A stretch of DNA of 64,000 bases from Paraburkholderia oxyphila NBRC 105797 (GTDB taxonomy: Bacteria; Pseudomonadota; Gammaproteobacteria; Burkholderiales; Burkholderiaceae), in the NCBI RefSeq assembly GCF_000685075.1, contig NZ_BAYD01000013.1:105125-169124 (forward strand), written 5' to 3'. The notes beneath the pieces are model-generated. The model did no database searches. It had not been told where the DNA came from and saw nothing but the letters and a program-made list of their open reading frames with translations. The translations under genes were made by a program, and so were the position numbers. How positions within the stretch are numbered: the first letter of the stretch is position 1; each line of letters opens with the position of its first letter. Of the stretch, positions 53,671 through 64,000 are shown in pieces.

Positions 53671-54285
53671 ATGCGCGCACGAAGTATGAGCCAGGGGCGG
53701 CGCGATTTTCTTCGCAGATCGGGTGCGCTGCCGTCCACGTTGCTGCTGTTGGCGCTCGGAAAAACCGACGAAGGCCGGGCCGACGCAGTTTCACCGACGC
53801 CCGCCTGCGACGATGGTCACGGACCGACGCCGCCGCAGACGGCAGGCCCGTTCTTCCTGCCGCGATCGCCGCAACGCACATCGCTGTTCGAACCGGGGAT
53901 CAATGGAACGAAGATCGTCCTGACCGGGCAGGTGCTGTCGAAACGATGCAGGGCGGTGTCGGGGGCTTTGCTCGATTTCTGGCACGCTAATGACGCCGGG
54001 GAATACGACGTTGAGGGGTTCCGGCTGCGCGGTCACCAATTCGCTGACCGCGAAGGACGCTACCGCCTCGAGACCATCGTGCCGGGTCTGTATCCGGGAC
54101 GCACACGACACTTCCACGTGACGGTGCAAGCGCCGAACGGGTCTACCCTCACGACCCAACTTTACTTTCCGGGCGAGCAGCGCAACGCTCGCGATTTCCT
54201 GTTTGATCGCCGGCTGCTGATGACGATCGACGACCACGGCGGGCGCAAGGCGGCCCGGTTCGATTTCGTGCTCGCGTTCGCGTAG
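53671..54285 (+). CDS. Tat-exported intradiol ring-cleavage dioxygenase
   Basis: 204 residues; AACAAGGAGG before ATG. A twin-arginine signal (GRRDFLRRSGALPSTLLLLA) is followed by the intradiol fold: TAGPFFLP near the start, tyrosine ligand in NDAGEYDVEG, and Tyr/His/His in LYPGRTRHFHV. Fe(III) intradiol enzymes split catechol-type rings between the hydroxyls. Export is less usual; such extracellular or periplasmic members act on phenolic or lignin-like compounds. At 204 residues it is shorter than catechol 1,2-dioxygenases, lacking their N-terminal helical dimer domain. Confidence 0.87.
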   Translation: MRARSMSQGRRDFLRRSGALPSTLLLLALGKTDEGRADAVSPTPACDDGHGPTPPQTAGPFFLPRSPQRTSLFEPGINGTKIVLTGQVLSKRCRAVSGALLDFWHANDAGEYDVEGFRLRGHQFADREGRYRLETIVPGLYPGRTRHFHVTVQAPNGSTLTTQLYFPGEQRNARDFLFDRRLLMTIDDHGGRKAARFDFVLAFA

Positions 54286-54327
54286 CGCAAGTCACGGATT
54301 TCGATGGCGCCCGGGATCTCATTCCGG

Positions 54328-54621
54328 TCAGCCGAAGACGCCCGCGTTGAGATCTCTCGTGAAATGCTGTAGCCAATCGCTTTCGTCGCATAACGGGTAT
54401 TCCTTCGTAACCTGCGTCGATAGCCTGGTTATGCAGACATAGCCCTGTAGACCGCAGTTCTCGTCACTCTTGGGGTCTGTCGTGTCGGTTTCCCGAAGAC
54501 TGAAATCTCCTTCTGACAAACCGTTGCGCCGCAGGGTCGCGAGAAAATCTTTGTGTTCGTCTGGTTCGATCAGGCGCATGTTCGTCCCCCCGATGTGTTC
54601 AACGGAGATATCGTCAACCAT
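54328..54621 (-). CDS. Small hypothetical protein divergent from hmp
   Basis: 97 residues from ATG 54621 (GGGAG ten bases upstream), or 83 from ATG 54579, which has a GGGGGG site and also reads well (MRLIEPDEHKDFLATLRRNG). The protein is acidic and ends FTRDLNAGVFG; it seems a small alpha/beta cytoplasmic protein. It stands 126 bases from the flavohaemoprotein gene on the other strand and may share its control. Function unknown. Confidence 0.6.
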   Translation of the reverse strand: MVDDISVEHIGGTNMRLIEPDEHKDFLATLRRNGLSEGDFSLRETDTTDPKSDENCGLQGYVCITRLSTQVTKEYPLCDESDWLQHFTRDLNAGVFG

Positions 54622-54735
54622 TGCCAGTATGCTCCCGGCCGCCGCTTTCGGCTCGCGCCGGGCCGACTTGGTATCATCAAATGCGGCATCGTTGTATAGA
54701 CTTGAGCCAGGTGGGGATGCTCCCCAGCGTTGTGA

Positions 54736-55959
<1,224 letters not shown>

Positions 55960-56558
55960 GGACGGCGGAGCCTTGCAAGACAAGGGTTTCGGCCACGCGA
56001 AGTAAAAGTATCACCGGCGATGGCCGGTTCGTGGAGCGACTCGCGAGTTTCACCACTGTCGGCTGGCAATTGGAACACAAGCGGGTGGCCGTCCGGTGCC
56101 GCGCGCAATGGCTATGTCTCAACGCGGCCACTTTCAGCCATTCGCTTGAGCGCTCCTGCGGTCACTCAAACGTCAGGTCAAATCGCATAGCGGCCCCCCG
56201 CCGCTTGACGGCAGGTAGTTCGAGATGTTTTTTGTGCAAGTGCCGCGCCGCCGCGCCCGTGGCGTGATCAATACCAATCAGGGCCTGTCCACTAGATCGC
56301 GGCGAGCGTGAAGAAGTCGATCCACAGCGCGACGCGGCGGTGCATATTCTTCTCGTGCGTGGTTATGGCCTTCAATTGCTGCATTTCTGTCGTTCGCCCG
56401 ATGCGCGCTCGCCTAATATGAATCATCACATCTCGGGCTCCGCGCGGACGACGTGAGGCTGTCCACCCTCGCACTGAGGAACGGCAATATGCCCGATACC
56501 GACTCTGCACCGCCCTGACAGCACACGAAGCTCCATACGCTTGGAGAGAGGAAATTAA
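55960..56558. other. 599-bp stretch without a supported gene
   Basis: Only unsupported short frames on both strands; no hairpin with T-run after hmp was found. Leader of the lipocalin-like gene in its last part. Confidence 0.4.
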
Positions 56559-57062
56559 ATGAAACGCTCTGCTGCCGTGATGTGCTGTGTACTTTCTCTC
56601 GGAACGATAGATGCTGCCGGTCAACAGCGTCAGAACTGCACCGGTCCGCAGCTCGGAACCTGGAAGCTACAGTCCTTCACAACTGAAGACATGGCGACTG
56701 GCCAGAAGACCGAATTGTTCGGTGCACACCCAAGCGGCTATCTCAGCTATGGGCCCGACTGCCGGATGTATGCGATCCTGATTAAGGACGGGCGAAAGGC
56801 GCCTGACACTGTTGTTCCAACCGACGAGGAGCGAGTCGACCTCTACAACGGGCTTGTTGCATACGCGGGGACCTATAGCATTGAGGGCGACAAAGTTAGC
56901 CACCATGTTGATGCATCGTGGAATCAGTCGTGGACAGGGACCACACAAGTGCGCCAGTTTAGAATCGACGGGGATTTTTTATACATCAGGACGCTGCACG
57001 CGAAGAGCCCGATAACTGGCAAGGAAAGCTCATCCGAATTGGTCTGGATTAAGGTTAAGTAG
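56559..57062 (+). CDS. Exported lipocalin-like domain protein
   Basis: 167 residues; GAGAGAGGAAATTAA before ATG. A short signal peptide (MKRSAAVMCCVLSLGTIDAA) leads to a lipocalin-like_5 type barrel: LGTWKLQSFTTEDMATGQKT, then HPSGYLSYGPDCRMYAILIK, then VAYAGTYSIEGDKVSHHVDA. Such proteins bind small hydrophobic molecules; exact role unknown. The Cys at residue 37 and that in DCRMY could pair. Confidence 0.8.
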   Translation: MKRSAAVMCCVLSLGTIDAAGQQRQNCTGPQLGTWKLQSFTTEDMATGQKTELFGAHPSGYLSYGPDCRMYAILIKDGRKAPDTVVPTDEERVDLYNGLVAYAGTYSIEGDKVSHHVDASWNQSWTGTTQVRQFRIDGDFLYIRTLHAKSPITGKESSSELVWIKVK

Positions 57063-57263
57063 ACAACAAGTAACACTGCCGCGCAGGAAGAGCCATTAAG
57101 CGGCCTGCGCGAGGGTTAGCTGGCTCGTTTGCGAGTTTGCTTTTCGGAGGAGGTGCACTACGTAACGCACGAAGCTCCGGATGGTCCGAACTGCCAGTCC
57201 ATTGTCAGATGGAGAACTGATTGTATTGCGACCGGGTTCAATACAACGCGGCTCGTAAAGGGA

Positions 57264-58169
57264 TCAGTTTGGCGCGATCCCTTGGGCGGCCGGAGGTTGT
57301 CCGAACGCATTCATAAAAAACTGAACGAGATCGTCCCGAGCTTGTTCGCGCGCCGCCGGATCAGGGCGGACATGGACGATTCCCCCGTGCCGGCAGTTAG
57401 CTCTTGGATCGTTAAAGTCGCGCTCACCATCAAATACATCGAACTCGTGCGTCGCTCCTGGAAAAGCACGTATCGACAGATGAGTAGCATCAGAAGGTGA
57501 CAGACTGCGCAAAAGATCCTCGCATGCGGCTTCTCCACCGTCGTAATCGTCCGACGTGCCTACAAAAATCCGAATCGGCGCATCAACGAGCTTTCTGAAA
57601 TCGGCGCCCGGCACATGGTTGAAGCGCCAACAGATGGGGTACAAGGCGACCGCGGCCTTTAAATGGACGCCGTCACCAAGAAGCGCATCGCTATGCTGGT
57701 GGGTCATCATCAGCATCGTTTCGCCGCCGCCCATCGAGCTACCCATGATGCCGATCCGCGATGCGTCGATCTCGGGGCGCCCCGCCAGCAGGCGATAGGC
57801 GCCGGCGATGTCGGGCAAATTGGCGTCGACGTTCTGGGGACGGCTGGACGCCTCCCCAGCAAGGTCACGTCCACCCCACTGATCGATCTCGAGCGTTGCG
57901 ATACCGGCGCGATTGAGCGCTGCGGCGTAGTAAACGCCGCGATAGCTGACGCCTGAGGTGCCATGCAGGATGATCACTGCCGGAAGTGGGCCTTTTACAT
58001 TCAGCGGCACTTGAAATCGCGCGCCGATCATGATCGTGCGGCCGTTCCAAGCCACGGGGTAGGCGAGGTAGTTGACACGCAGATGCGGTGTTTCTTCCCA
58101 AGCCTTTGCGCTGCCTGTGAGCAGCATGGACAAAACGACAGCGATCAACCCAGCGAACGCTCCTTTCAT
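57264..58169 (-). CDS. Secreted dienelactone-hydrolase-like enzyme
   Basis: 301 residues, GAGGGAAAGG before ATG 58169. A signal peptide (MKGAFAGLIAVVLSMLLTGS) precedes an alpha/beta-hydrolase: AVIILHGTSGVSYRGVYYAA, nucleophile Ser in GIMGSSMGGGE, Asp in FVGTSDDYDGG, His in FPGATHEFDVF. Same general type as the gene at 51157 but clearly different. C-terminal NCRHGG is a shared family mark. Probably periplasmic; substrate unknown. Convergent with the lipocalin-like gene. Confidence 0.83.
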   Translation of the reverse strand: MKGAFAGLIAVVLSMLLTGSAKAWEETPHLRVNYLAYPVAWNGRTIMIGARFQVPLNVKGPLPAVIILHGTSGVSYRGVYYAAALNRAGIATLEIDQWGGRDLAGEASSRPQNVDANLPDIAGAYRLLAGRPEIDASRIGIMGSSMGGGETMLMMTHQHSDALLGDGVHLKAAVALYPICWRFNHVPGADFRKLVDAPIRIFVGTSDDYDGGEAACEDLLRSLSPSDATHLSIRAFPGATHEFDVFDGERDFNDPRANCRHGGIVHVRPDPAAREQARDDLVQFFMNAFGQPPAAQGIAPN

Positions 58170-58739
58170 TTGCCTTTCCCTCTCAACATCACGGATAGTC
58201 TCGATCCATGCTCCCTCTAGTCAAATCATAGGCTGCCCGAGTCGTTGAAATTGCATCTGCATATCGAGTGCGCCGAGGGTGTGGCTACCAATAATGTGCG
58301 CCAGACTCAATGTCCGGTTCACCATGGAAACGGCTGTTGTCCTTGCACTAGCGCGTAAGGCCGCAACGGGTCGTCTTTTGCCATTTGCATCGCGAGCACG
58401 CCCGAGACGATCATCGCGTTCAGGCGTCGGTTCTATCCAGGAAGCGGTCGTTCAATTTGCGACATCGAACGTTGCTTCGTTGGCCAATGCCGACGGTCGT
58501 CGATCGGAAGGTGTGGAGCTGCTGTTGGTTGCTCTGCTGATGTTCGCTAACCGGCAACATTAGACGGTAAGCGGCCATCTGAGGGTTCTCATTTTCAACG
58601 AGACCATGATGCTGACGTTGAAGTTCATGAGCGAGCCTCACCCGAGCAGCACGCCAACGAGCGTCGCTAAACCACGAGCAGACTCGTCGGGCGTGACCGA
58701 CCTGACGACTTCAGGTATTCACGGACGCTTATCCCGACC
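58170..58739. other. 570-bp stretch without a supported gene
   Basis: No frame with a start signal or family motif was found on either strand. Confidence 0.4.
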
Positions 58740-59513
58740 TCAGGATGCGCTTTGCGAATCTCCATCAATTGGGATCATTTGCCCGGAAATGGAACGTCCG
58801 GCATCGGATGCCAGAAAGACAGCAAGCGCCGCGATCTCCGCCGGATCCACGAAATGTTTGATGGACTGATTGGCGAGCGCAGCCGACTCTTCCTGAGCGA
58901 CGGAGCGGCCGCTGGCCGCGGCCCGGCCCGCCAGCACTTGCTGAATACGTGGCCCTTCCACGGCGCCCGGCAAGATTGCGTTGACGCGTATGCCAAATTC
59001 ACCCAACTCACGCGACAAGGTCTTGGTGAATCCAATGAGGCCCCACTTGGTCGTTGCGTAGGGGCTGCGGTTCGGATAGCCGAAGCGGCCGGCCAGCGAC
59101 GACATGATCAGAATGACGCCCGCGCGCGATTGCTTCAGGTGAGGGATGGCTTGTTGCGTGACCGTGAACGTACCAGTGAGATTCAAACGCAGTACGGCTT
59201 CCCAGGCATCCGGATCCATGTCCGCGACACTCGCCGTCGGTCCCGCAATGCCCGCGTTGTTGATCAGGACGTCCAAACCGCCCAGCGCGGACGCGGCGTC
59301 GGCGACCATGCGCGTAGCTGCCGCCCGATCTGCGATGTCGCACACCGATGTCGTCACGCCCGGCAATTGCGCCTGGATTTGCTCAAGCGCTGCTTCGTCG
59401 ATGTCGCAGACGTGGACGCCAGCGCCTGCCGTTACGAAGGCTTCCGTGATCGCGCGCCCGATACCCCCGGCGCCAGCGGTCACCAGCACGCGCAGGCCTT
59501 TAGATGTGGTCAT
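58740..59513 (-). CDS. Short-chain dehydrogenase/reductase
   Basis: 257 residues from ATG 59513, which follows AAAGGAGGG; a longer frame starts at 59558 without a site. Motifs: TAGAGGIG (NAD site), NNAG, catalytic Ser in IMSSLAGRFG, YATTK and the PGAV segment. C-terminal SGQMIPIDGD is typical. It may oxidise a hydroxy acid or reduce a keto acid in the neighbouring pathway. It is 35 bases downstream of the thioesterase gene on the same strand, so they form one operon. Confidence 0.88.
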   Translation of the reverse strand: MTTSKGLRVLVTAGAGGIGRAITEAFVTAGAGVHVCDIDEAALEQIQAQLPGVTTSVCDIADRAAATRMVADAASALGGLDVLINNAGIAGPTASVADMDPDAWEAVLRLNLTGTFTVTQQAIPHLKQSRAGVILIMSSLAGRFGYPNRSPYATTKWGLIGFTKTLSRELGEFGIRVNAILPGAVEGPRIQQVLAGRAAASGRSVAQEESAALANQSIKHFVDPAEIAALAVFLASDAGRSISGQMIPIDGDSQSAS

Positions 59514-59548
59514 GTAACCCTCCTTTCTGACTCGATCATGCTCGCCGC

Positions 59549-59962
59549 TCAGTCGCACGCGGCACGTATGAATTCAGGCACACCAACGGCCTTCAAACGT
59601 CCATCGTCCTGCTTGACACACAAAGCGCGAGTCGCGTTACCCTCGCAGATCAGCGTATCGTTGCGCATGATCCGATGGCTCTGGATGAACACTTTGCCTC
59701 GCCATTCCTCAACACGGGTATGCACCTCCAGACTTTCGCCGTAGGTCGCCGAGGTGTGAAAGCGTGTATGAATCTCCAACAGCGGCGCGCCGATGCAATT
59801 GGGCAGCGCTTGCATCTCCCGCCATGGCGGCAGGCCGCACTGTATAAAATAATCGTGCGATGCGGCGTCCATCCAGCGCGAAAAATTCGGAAAAAAGACG
59901 ATTCCCGCCGGGTCGCAATCGCCGAATTGCACGTCGATACGATAGACAGTCTCTCTACTCAC
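59549..59962 (-). CDS. Hotdog-fold acyl-CoA thioesterase (4-hydroxybenzoyl-CoA type)
   Basis: 137 residues. The active-site stretch FGDCDPAGIVFFPNF, with catalytic D17 at the number known for 4-hydroxybenzoyl-CoA thioesterase, is perfect; the rest (MDAASHDYFIQCGLP) also follows that class. It releases CoA from an aromatic or short acyl-CoA in the cytoplasm. Given the BKACE and carnitine-dehydrogenase-like genes nearby, a betainyl-CoA-like substrate is another option. Its start is 113 bases from the Crp/Fnr gene, which is divergent. Confidence 0.88.
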   Translation of the reverse strand: MSRETVYRIDVQFGDCDPAGIVFFPNFSRWMDAASHDYFIQCGLPPWREMQALPNCIGAPLLEIHTRFHTSATYGESLEVHTRVEEWRGKVFIQSHRIMRNDTLICEGNATRALCVKQDDGRLKAVGVPEFIRAACD

Positions 59963-60075
59963 GGATCTATGCTCCTGCTTTCAGTTCAGCCATTGTGCGC
60001 GTATTGCACGCGCGACACTGTCGATGCAGCGACATTTCACATCGGCGGCCAAACGCTCCACGCGGAGGGACGGCA

Positions 60076-60780
60076 ATGACCAGGCAAAAGCGGATGGTCA
60101 CGATGTCGCTTACGCTCGACGAACTGCTCGCTCAGTCGCCGTGGTTCGTCCGACTAGACGAACCCACGAAGTCGCGCGTGCGCACTGATGCGTCGGAGCG
60201 CGCCGTCGCAGCCGGTCAGGCTTTAGGGCACCACGGCGAACGACAACACGCCTGGTTCGGCATGCTCGAAGGCCTCATCAAGTGGTCGATCACCGCCCGC
60301 GATGGACAAACTGTGACTTTGGGGGGACAGTCGGTCGGCAGTTGGTTCGGAGAGGGCACGCTGATTCGCAACGCGCCGCGCGAATCAGATCTCATCGCCT
60401 TGCGTGACAGCCGTGTCGCGCAGATTCCCCGCGCGACCTTCGATTGGCTTCGGGAGCAGCAACCTTCGTTCAACGAATTCTTGCTGCTACAGGTCAACGA
60501 GCGTCTGCACTGGTTCATGGGCGCTGTCGCCGCGCACGGGTTGCTCGACACCGACAGTCTTGTCGCCAGAGCGCTGGTGGGTATGGTGCAACCGCTGTCC
60601 AATCCGAGCGGCGCAGGGCATTTGCCGCTGTCCCAGGAAGAACTCGCCAACCTCGCCACCGTGTCGCGTCAGACATGCAATAAGGCAATGACCCGCTTCA
60701 AGAACGCAGGCCTCGTGCGAACGCAGTACGGCGGCATCGTCGTGCTCGATTTGCCCGGGCTCCGCGCTTTGGCCGGATAG
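60076..60780 (+). CDS. Crp/Fnr-family transcriptional regulator
   Basis: 234 residues from ATG 60076 (GGAGGGA just before). An N-terminal cyclic-nucleotide-binding-like barrel (about 30-130) lacks the N-terminal Cys cluster of FNR, so it is not an oxygen-sensing iron-sulphur type. The C-terminal helix-turn-helix reads LSQEELANLATVSRQTCNKA. The effector is unknown. It stands between two catabolic gene groups, opposite the thioesterase/SDR operon, and probably governs one or both. Confidence 0.87.
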   Translation: MTRQKRMVTMSLTLDELLAQSPWFVRLDEPTKSRVRTDASERAVAAGQALGHHGERQHAWFGMLEGLIKWSITARDGQTVTLGGQSVGSWFGEGTLIRNAPRESDLIALRDSRVAQIPRATFDWLREQQPSFNEFLLLQVNERLHWFMGAVAAHGLLDTDSLVARALVGMVQPLSNPSGAGHLPLSQEELANLATVSRQTCNKAMTRFKNAGLVRTQYGGIVVLDLPGLRALAG

Positions 60781-60804
60781 CGACGCATCGCTCTCATTGC
60801 AATT

Positions 60805-60830
60805 GAGGCGCCCGTGTACCTGGGCGCCTC
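60805..60830 (+). terminator. Hairpin after the Crp/Fnr gene
   Basis: GAGGCGCCC (60805-60813) and GGGCGCCTC (60822-60830) form a perfect 9-bp stem, 25 bases after the stop. The following GGTGTTT is a weak T-tract, so it may be a partial terminator. Confidence 0.5.
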
Positions 60831-60923
60831 GGTGTTTACGCTGTCCCGAACTGTCGCGCCATAGACAGTCGCGGCAGCGCTCGCCCGAAATAATGCGTGT
60901 CATCCAAGATCAGGAGACACGCA

Positions 60924-62303
60924 ATGAATCGCGCCCATTCGCTGCCCCCCGCAGTCGCGCCTGTCGAGAGTCCATCAGGTCGCATCGTGGAAGACGCCGT
61001 CTTTCGAAAAATCAGTTGGCGCGTGATGCCGCTGATTCTGATCGCCTACATCTGTGCGTTCCTCGACCGCATCAACATTGGCTACGCGCAGTTGCAGATG
61101 AAGCAGGACCTCGCTTTCTCCGACGCGGTATATGGACTCGGAGCCGGTATTTTCTTCGTTACCTATCTGCTGTTCGAGGTGCCCAGTAATCTGCTGCTTG
61201 AAAAGATCGGCGCGCGACTCACCTTCCTGAGAATCATGGTGCTGTGGGGCCTCACGTCCACGGCCACCGCGTTTGTCACGGTGCCGTGGCAATTCTATGG
61301 AATCAGGCTGTTGCTCGGCTTATTCGAAGCGGGCTTCTTCCCCGGCATCATTCTTTATTTGACGTACTGGTATCCGAGCCAGCGGCGCGGCCGTGTGACG
61401 GGTCTGTTCCTGTTCGGCATGCCAATCACGGGCGTCCTCGGCGGCCCGCTGTCGGGAACGATCATGAGCCGCCTGGAGGGGCTTGGCGGCATGCACGGCT
61501 GGCAATGGCTGTTCCTCGTCGAAGGCCTGCCGACAGTCCTGCTGGGGATTCTGCTGTATTGCATGCTTCCGGACCAGCCGGCCCGCGCGGCGTGGCTGAA
61601 CGAGGCAGAGAAGGCGCTGGTGCAGTCGGTCCTGGATGCCGACCACGGCGGCGAGACCCGGGCTGGACGTCATGGCCAGCCTCATGGTCGACTCAAGGCG
61701 GCGTTGGCAGACCCGAAGACCTATGTGCTGGCTTTCGTCTATTTTTGCTGCGCTTGCGCCGTCTACACGCTGACGTTCTGGTTGCCGACGATGATTAAAG
61801 GCCTGGGGGTCGCGTCGATCGACACGATCGGCTGGTACACGGCAGTGCCTTATATCTTCGGCGCGCTGGGTGTTCTGGTCATCAGCCGCAGTTCGGATCG
61901 TTTCAAGGAGCGCCGCTGGCATGTCGGGGGAACCCTGGTCCTCGGTTCGGTGGTCCTGGCCTTGACCTCCTGCCTTGGCACCACTGTTGTGCCGGTGATG
62001 GTCCTGCTGTGCGTGGCCTCGTTCTTCATCTTTGGCGGCGGCTCGCTCTTCTGGTCGATCCCCCCGACCTACCTTGGCCGGGATGCGGCCGCGGCCGGCA
62101 TCGCAGTCATCAGCTCGCTGGGCATCCTCGGCGGCTTCGTCAGCCCGACGCTGATCGGTTGGATCAAGGGGACGACCGGCAGCATCCAGATGGGTCTGCT
62201 GGCCCTGACCGCGGTTGTCATCGGAGGCGGCCTCACGATCCTGCTGGGCCTGCCGAAGAGCGCAGTCCGGGTAGGCCCAGGCGATGGCGCGAACGCGCAC
62301 TAG
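60924..62303 (+). CDS. MFS transporter, anion:cation symporter type
   Basis: 459 residues with 12 membrane helices; CAGGAGA before ATG. ACS-family marks: [11 protein letters not shown] in helix 1, [28 protein letters not shown] in helix 4 and RRGRVTG after it. These carriers bring organic acids and their amino or hydroxy derivatives in with protons. Followed after 77 bases by the BKACE gene, so it probably imports that pathway's substrate. Confidence 0.92.
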   Translation: MNRAHSLPPAVAPVESPSGRIVEDAVFRKISWRVMPLILIAYICAFLDRINIGYAQLQMKQDLAFSDAVYGLGAGIFFVTYLLFEVPSNLLLEKIGARLTFLRIMVLWGLTSTATAFVTVPWQFYGIRLLLGLFEAGFFPGIILYLTYWYPSQRRGRVTGLFLFGMPITGVLGGPLSGTIMSRLEGLGGMHGWQWLFLVEGLPTVLLGILLYCMLPDQPARAAWLNEAEKALVQSVLDADHGGETRAGRHGQPHGRLKAALADPKTYVLAFVYFCCACAVYTLTFWLPTMIKGLGVASIDTIGWYTAVPYIFGALGVLVISRSSDRFKERRWHVGGTLVLGSVVLALTSCLGTTVVPVMVLLCVASFFIFGGGSLFWSIPPTYLGRDAAAAGIAVISSLGILGGFVSPTLIGWIKGTTGSIQMGLLALTAVVIGGGLTILLGLPKSAVRVGPGDGANAH

Positions 62304-62380
62304 TCGGGCCGTCATCGTCAATCCTGTTGCTTCGATCCATTCAATCCATTCGATCCATTTCAACTCTGGAGTCAACCAGC

Positions 62381-63301
62381 ATGAGCAAGCCCAAAGTCAT
62401 TGTGACCGTTGCCCCGACCGGCGGCATGGCTACCAAGAAAATGAACCCGCACCTGCCGACCCAGCCGCAAGAGATCGCCGACGATACCTACCGCTGCTAT
62501 AACGCGGGCGCCAGTGTCGTTGCAGTGCATGCACGGCGTCCCGACGACGAGGCCACCTGCGATCCGGCAATCTATAGTCACATCAACCGGCTGATTCGCG
62601 ACAAATGCGACATCATCCTGAACAACTCCACCGGTGGCGGCATCAATGGCGACATGGTTCGCGAACTCGACAACGGCCTGTGGGAAATCCAGTGGGAAGA
62701 ACGACTGAAGGGCATGCAGGGCGACGGCGTCGAGATGTGCACGCTCGATGCACAGACCGTGATTGCCAGTTTCGGCGGCAAGGAGATTCTGGTGGCGACG
62801 CCGCCCTCGCGAATCCGGCAGATAGCAGAGATGATGAAAGAACGAGGCATCAAGCCCGAATGGGAGGTGTTCGGCCTTGCCGACATCGTCCAGGATGTTC
62901 AGCGTGCCATCAATGAGGGACTCGACGACGCGCCGCACTTTATCAATATCGTGATCGGCGCCAATGCGTTCCAGGGCGCGTTGCCCTACACGCCGCGGTT
63001 GTTGCAGACGATGGTCGACCATCTGCCCCGCAACACCGTCTTCAACGTCAGCGCCATCGGCGCGGCACAGTTACCCGCTGCGATGAACTCGCTGTTACTG
63101 GGAGGGCACGTGCGCGTCGGGCTCGAGGACAACCTCTACTACAGACAGGGTCAGTTGGCTACCAATGTCCAACTGGTCGAGCGGCTGGTTCGCCTGGTAC
63201 GCGAGATGGGCTATGAGCCGGCCACGCCTGCTGAAGCACGGGAGATCATTGGACTGCGGCCGTTGCGCAAAACCATCCACGCTGCCTGCCAGGAGGGTTA
63301 G
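62381..63301 (+). CDS. Beta-keto acid cleavage enzyme (BKACE, DUF849)
   Basis: 306 residues. The Zn-binding TIM-barrel family is marked by [17 protein letters not shown], then [20 protein letters not shown] (HxH-like metal His), LNNSTGGG, and [16 protein letters not shown]. BKACEs join a beta-keto acid with acetyl-CoA to give acetoacetate and a CoA ester. The carnitine-dehydrogenase-like fragment four bases downstream points to the dehydrocarnitine-cleaving subgroup. The first 77 bases upstream hold three near repeats of ATCCATTC. Start fits, though its ribosome site (TGGAG) is modest. Confidence 0.92.
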   Translation: MSKPKVIVTVAPTGGMATKKMNPHLPTQPQEIADDTYRCYNAGASVVAVHARRPDDEATCDPAIYSHINRLIRDKCDIILNNSTGGGINGDMVRELDNGLWEIQWEERLKGMQGDGVEMCTLDAQTVIASFGGKEILVATPPSRIRQIAEMMKERGIKPEWEVFGLADIVQDVQRAINEGLDDAPHFINIVIGANAFQGALPYTPRLLQTMVDHLPRNTVFNVSAIGAAQLPAAMNSLLLGGHVRVGLEDNLYYRQGQLATNVQLVERLVRLVREMGYEPATPAEAREIIGLRPLRKTIHAACQEG

Positions 63302-63304
63302 GCA

Positions 63305-63805
63305 ATGGCAACGCGAGCCGTCAACGTCGCCGTCGTCGGCACGGGTGTCATTGGCGCCGGTTGGGCGACACACTTCCTGGCTCATGGTTTCGCCGTCACG
63401 GCGACGGATCCGGGCCAAGGGGCCGAGTCGCGCCTGCGCAACTGGATCGACGATAGTTGGCCTGTAGTCGAGAGGCTCGGACTGGCAGATGGCGCCTCGA
63501 GGGACAAGTTGACATTCACGACCGATGTGGGCTTGGCGGTGCGCAACGCCGATTTCATTCAAGAAAGCGGCCCCGAGCGTCTGGATGTCAAACGCGCGTT
63601 GATCATGAGCATCGAATCGGCGGCCAGAGACCTGGGCATGTATCCCGAGACAGACGACTACATCGAATCTATTGCGAGTGGCGTCGATGCGGAACTTCAG
63701 TCATACGACTTTCCAGAAATGCTTCGCCAGCGCGATCAATTGCTGATTCAACTACTGGAGGCGAAGCGAAATCTTTCTCAGATCCCCAAGCCGGACGGTA
63801 CCTGA
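63305..63805 (+). pseudogene. Truncated carnitine/3-hydroxyacyl-CoA dehydrogenase fused to a foreign tail
   Basis: The first about 100 residues are the N-terminal NAD domain of L-carnitine dehydrogenase/3-hydroxyacyl-CoA dehydrogenase (VAVVGTGVIGAGWATHFLAH, then ADFIQESGPERLDVKRALI). After residue 100 the sequence changes to a helical tail (MYPETDDYIESIASGVDAEL, then FPEMLRQRDQLLIQLLEAKR) that does not belong to that family; complete relatives are about 320-500 residues. An in-frame deletion that joined two genes is likely. The rest of the catalytic domain is lost, so oxidation of carnitine would need another enzyme. Four bases from the BKACE gene; same operon. Confidence 0.7.
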
Positions 63806-63828
63806 AGATGAGCGGGATGGAGATTGGC

Positions 63829-63930
63829 ATGAGCACATCAACCAACACCGGTCCGCAGCGCGTAACCGCTTGTTCGTGCCAAGGAATTTTCAACGTACTT
63901 CGCTCTGCCCGAAGACGGCCGATGATCAAG
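63829..63930 (+). other. Possible start of a further, broken gene
   Basis: An ATG at 63829 opens a short frame (MSTSTNTGPQRVTACSCQGI...) that reads like the hydrophilic start of a transporter or enzyme, then runs into the terminator hairpin. No clear site precedes it. Probably a relic. Confidence 0.2.
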
Positions 63931-63965
63931 AAAAAACGCCACTGGCGCAAGCCAGTGGCGTCTTT
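63931..63965 (-). terminator. Strong Rho-independent terminator (best on the minus strand)
   Basis: ACGCCACTGGC (63936-63946) and GCCAGTGGCGT (63951-63961) form an 11-bp stem with a GCAA loop. On the minus strand it is followed by TTTTTT (63936-63931), the classic form; on the plus strand TCTTTC follows. It can end transcripts from both sides, mainly one entering from the right edge. Confidence 0.9.
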
Positions 63966-64000
63966 CACTGCATCGACCCACCGCCGTCAGGAGCCACCGC

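Noticed and set aside
54681..54689. ATGCGGCAT palindrome upstream of hmp as an NsrR site
   Set aside because: Matches only the core of the NsrR consensus; too short to claim as a site.
62332..62362. Three ATCCATTC-type direct repeats before the BKACE gene, considered as a CRISPR or operator array
   Set aside because: Units are only about 10 bases with no spacers of constant length; too short for CRISPR and no palindrome for a typical operator.

Overview
The window looks like chromosome or chromid of a Burkholderiaceae bacterium, most likely Paraburkholderia or Caballeronia. This rests on its high GC content, the style of its trimeric porins, its IS110/ISNCY-type transposase relics and its dense aromatic and sugar-acid catabolism. 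No plasmid replication or conjugation genes and no CRISPR arrays were seen.

Region 1 (1-7.5 kb) is a fluoride-response island. Three fluoride (crcB-type) riboswitches lie within 5 kb, each just downstream of a recognisable sigma-70 promoter. The first precedes a CLC-family channel with fluoride-type filter motifs, followed by a DUF190 protein. The other two stand back to back. One drives a protein with four CxxC...CxxH repeats (minus strand). The other drives an ACT-domain protein and a dynamin-like GTPase whose C-terminal half carries two more copies of the same CxxC...CxxH unit (plus strand). The shared module, placed under two adjacent fluoride switches, is the best candidate here for an undescribed system. 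The end of an HyfB/complex-I-like subunit lies at the left edge.

Region 2 (7.5-20 kb) holds scattered genes: YceI, a DUF1326/DUF2182 pair, a Rieske oxygenase, a small proline-rich secreted protein, a PLP-dependent decarboxylase, IS debris and long stretches without genes. Region 3 (19.3-31 kb) is a sugar-acid locus: an FCD-type GntR regulator, a ManD-type mannonate dehydratase, a sugar ABC importer, an SDR and a mutarotase-like protein. It is followed by an integrase relic, a scrambled second copy of the manD promoter joined to an SDR fragment, and a porin.

Region 4 (32-41 kb) is a meta-cleavage operon: LysR regulator, 2-hydroxypentadienoate hydratase, acetaldehyde dehydrogenase, hydroxyoxovalerate aldolase, extradiol dioxygenase, BphD/HbpD-like C-C hydrolase, porin and a TfdB/HbpA-like flavin monooxygenase. 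Together they would turn an ortho-substituted phenol into an acid plus pyruvate and acetyl-CoA. Region 5 (41-45.3 kb) is a decaying catabolic patch with a LysR gene, an HxlR gene, an internally deleted metallo-beta-lactamase-fold gene and an isochorismatase-family gene with an amber stop.

Region 6 (45-58 kb) has a 952-residue winged-helix/NTPase regulator, several dienelactone-hydrolase-type enzymes, tRNA-Gln(UUG) with an integrase relic nearby, a Tat-exported intradiol dioxygenase and flavohaemoprotein Hmp. Region 7 (58.7-64 kb) has an SDR, a hotdog thioesterase, a Crp/Fnr regulator, an MFS carrier, a beta-keto acid cleavage enzyme (BKACE) and a truncated carnitine-dehydrogenase-like gene, which suggests carnitine or beta-keto acid catabolism.
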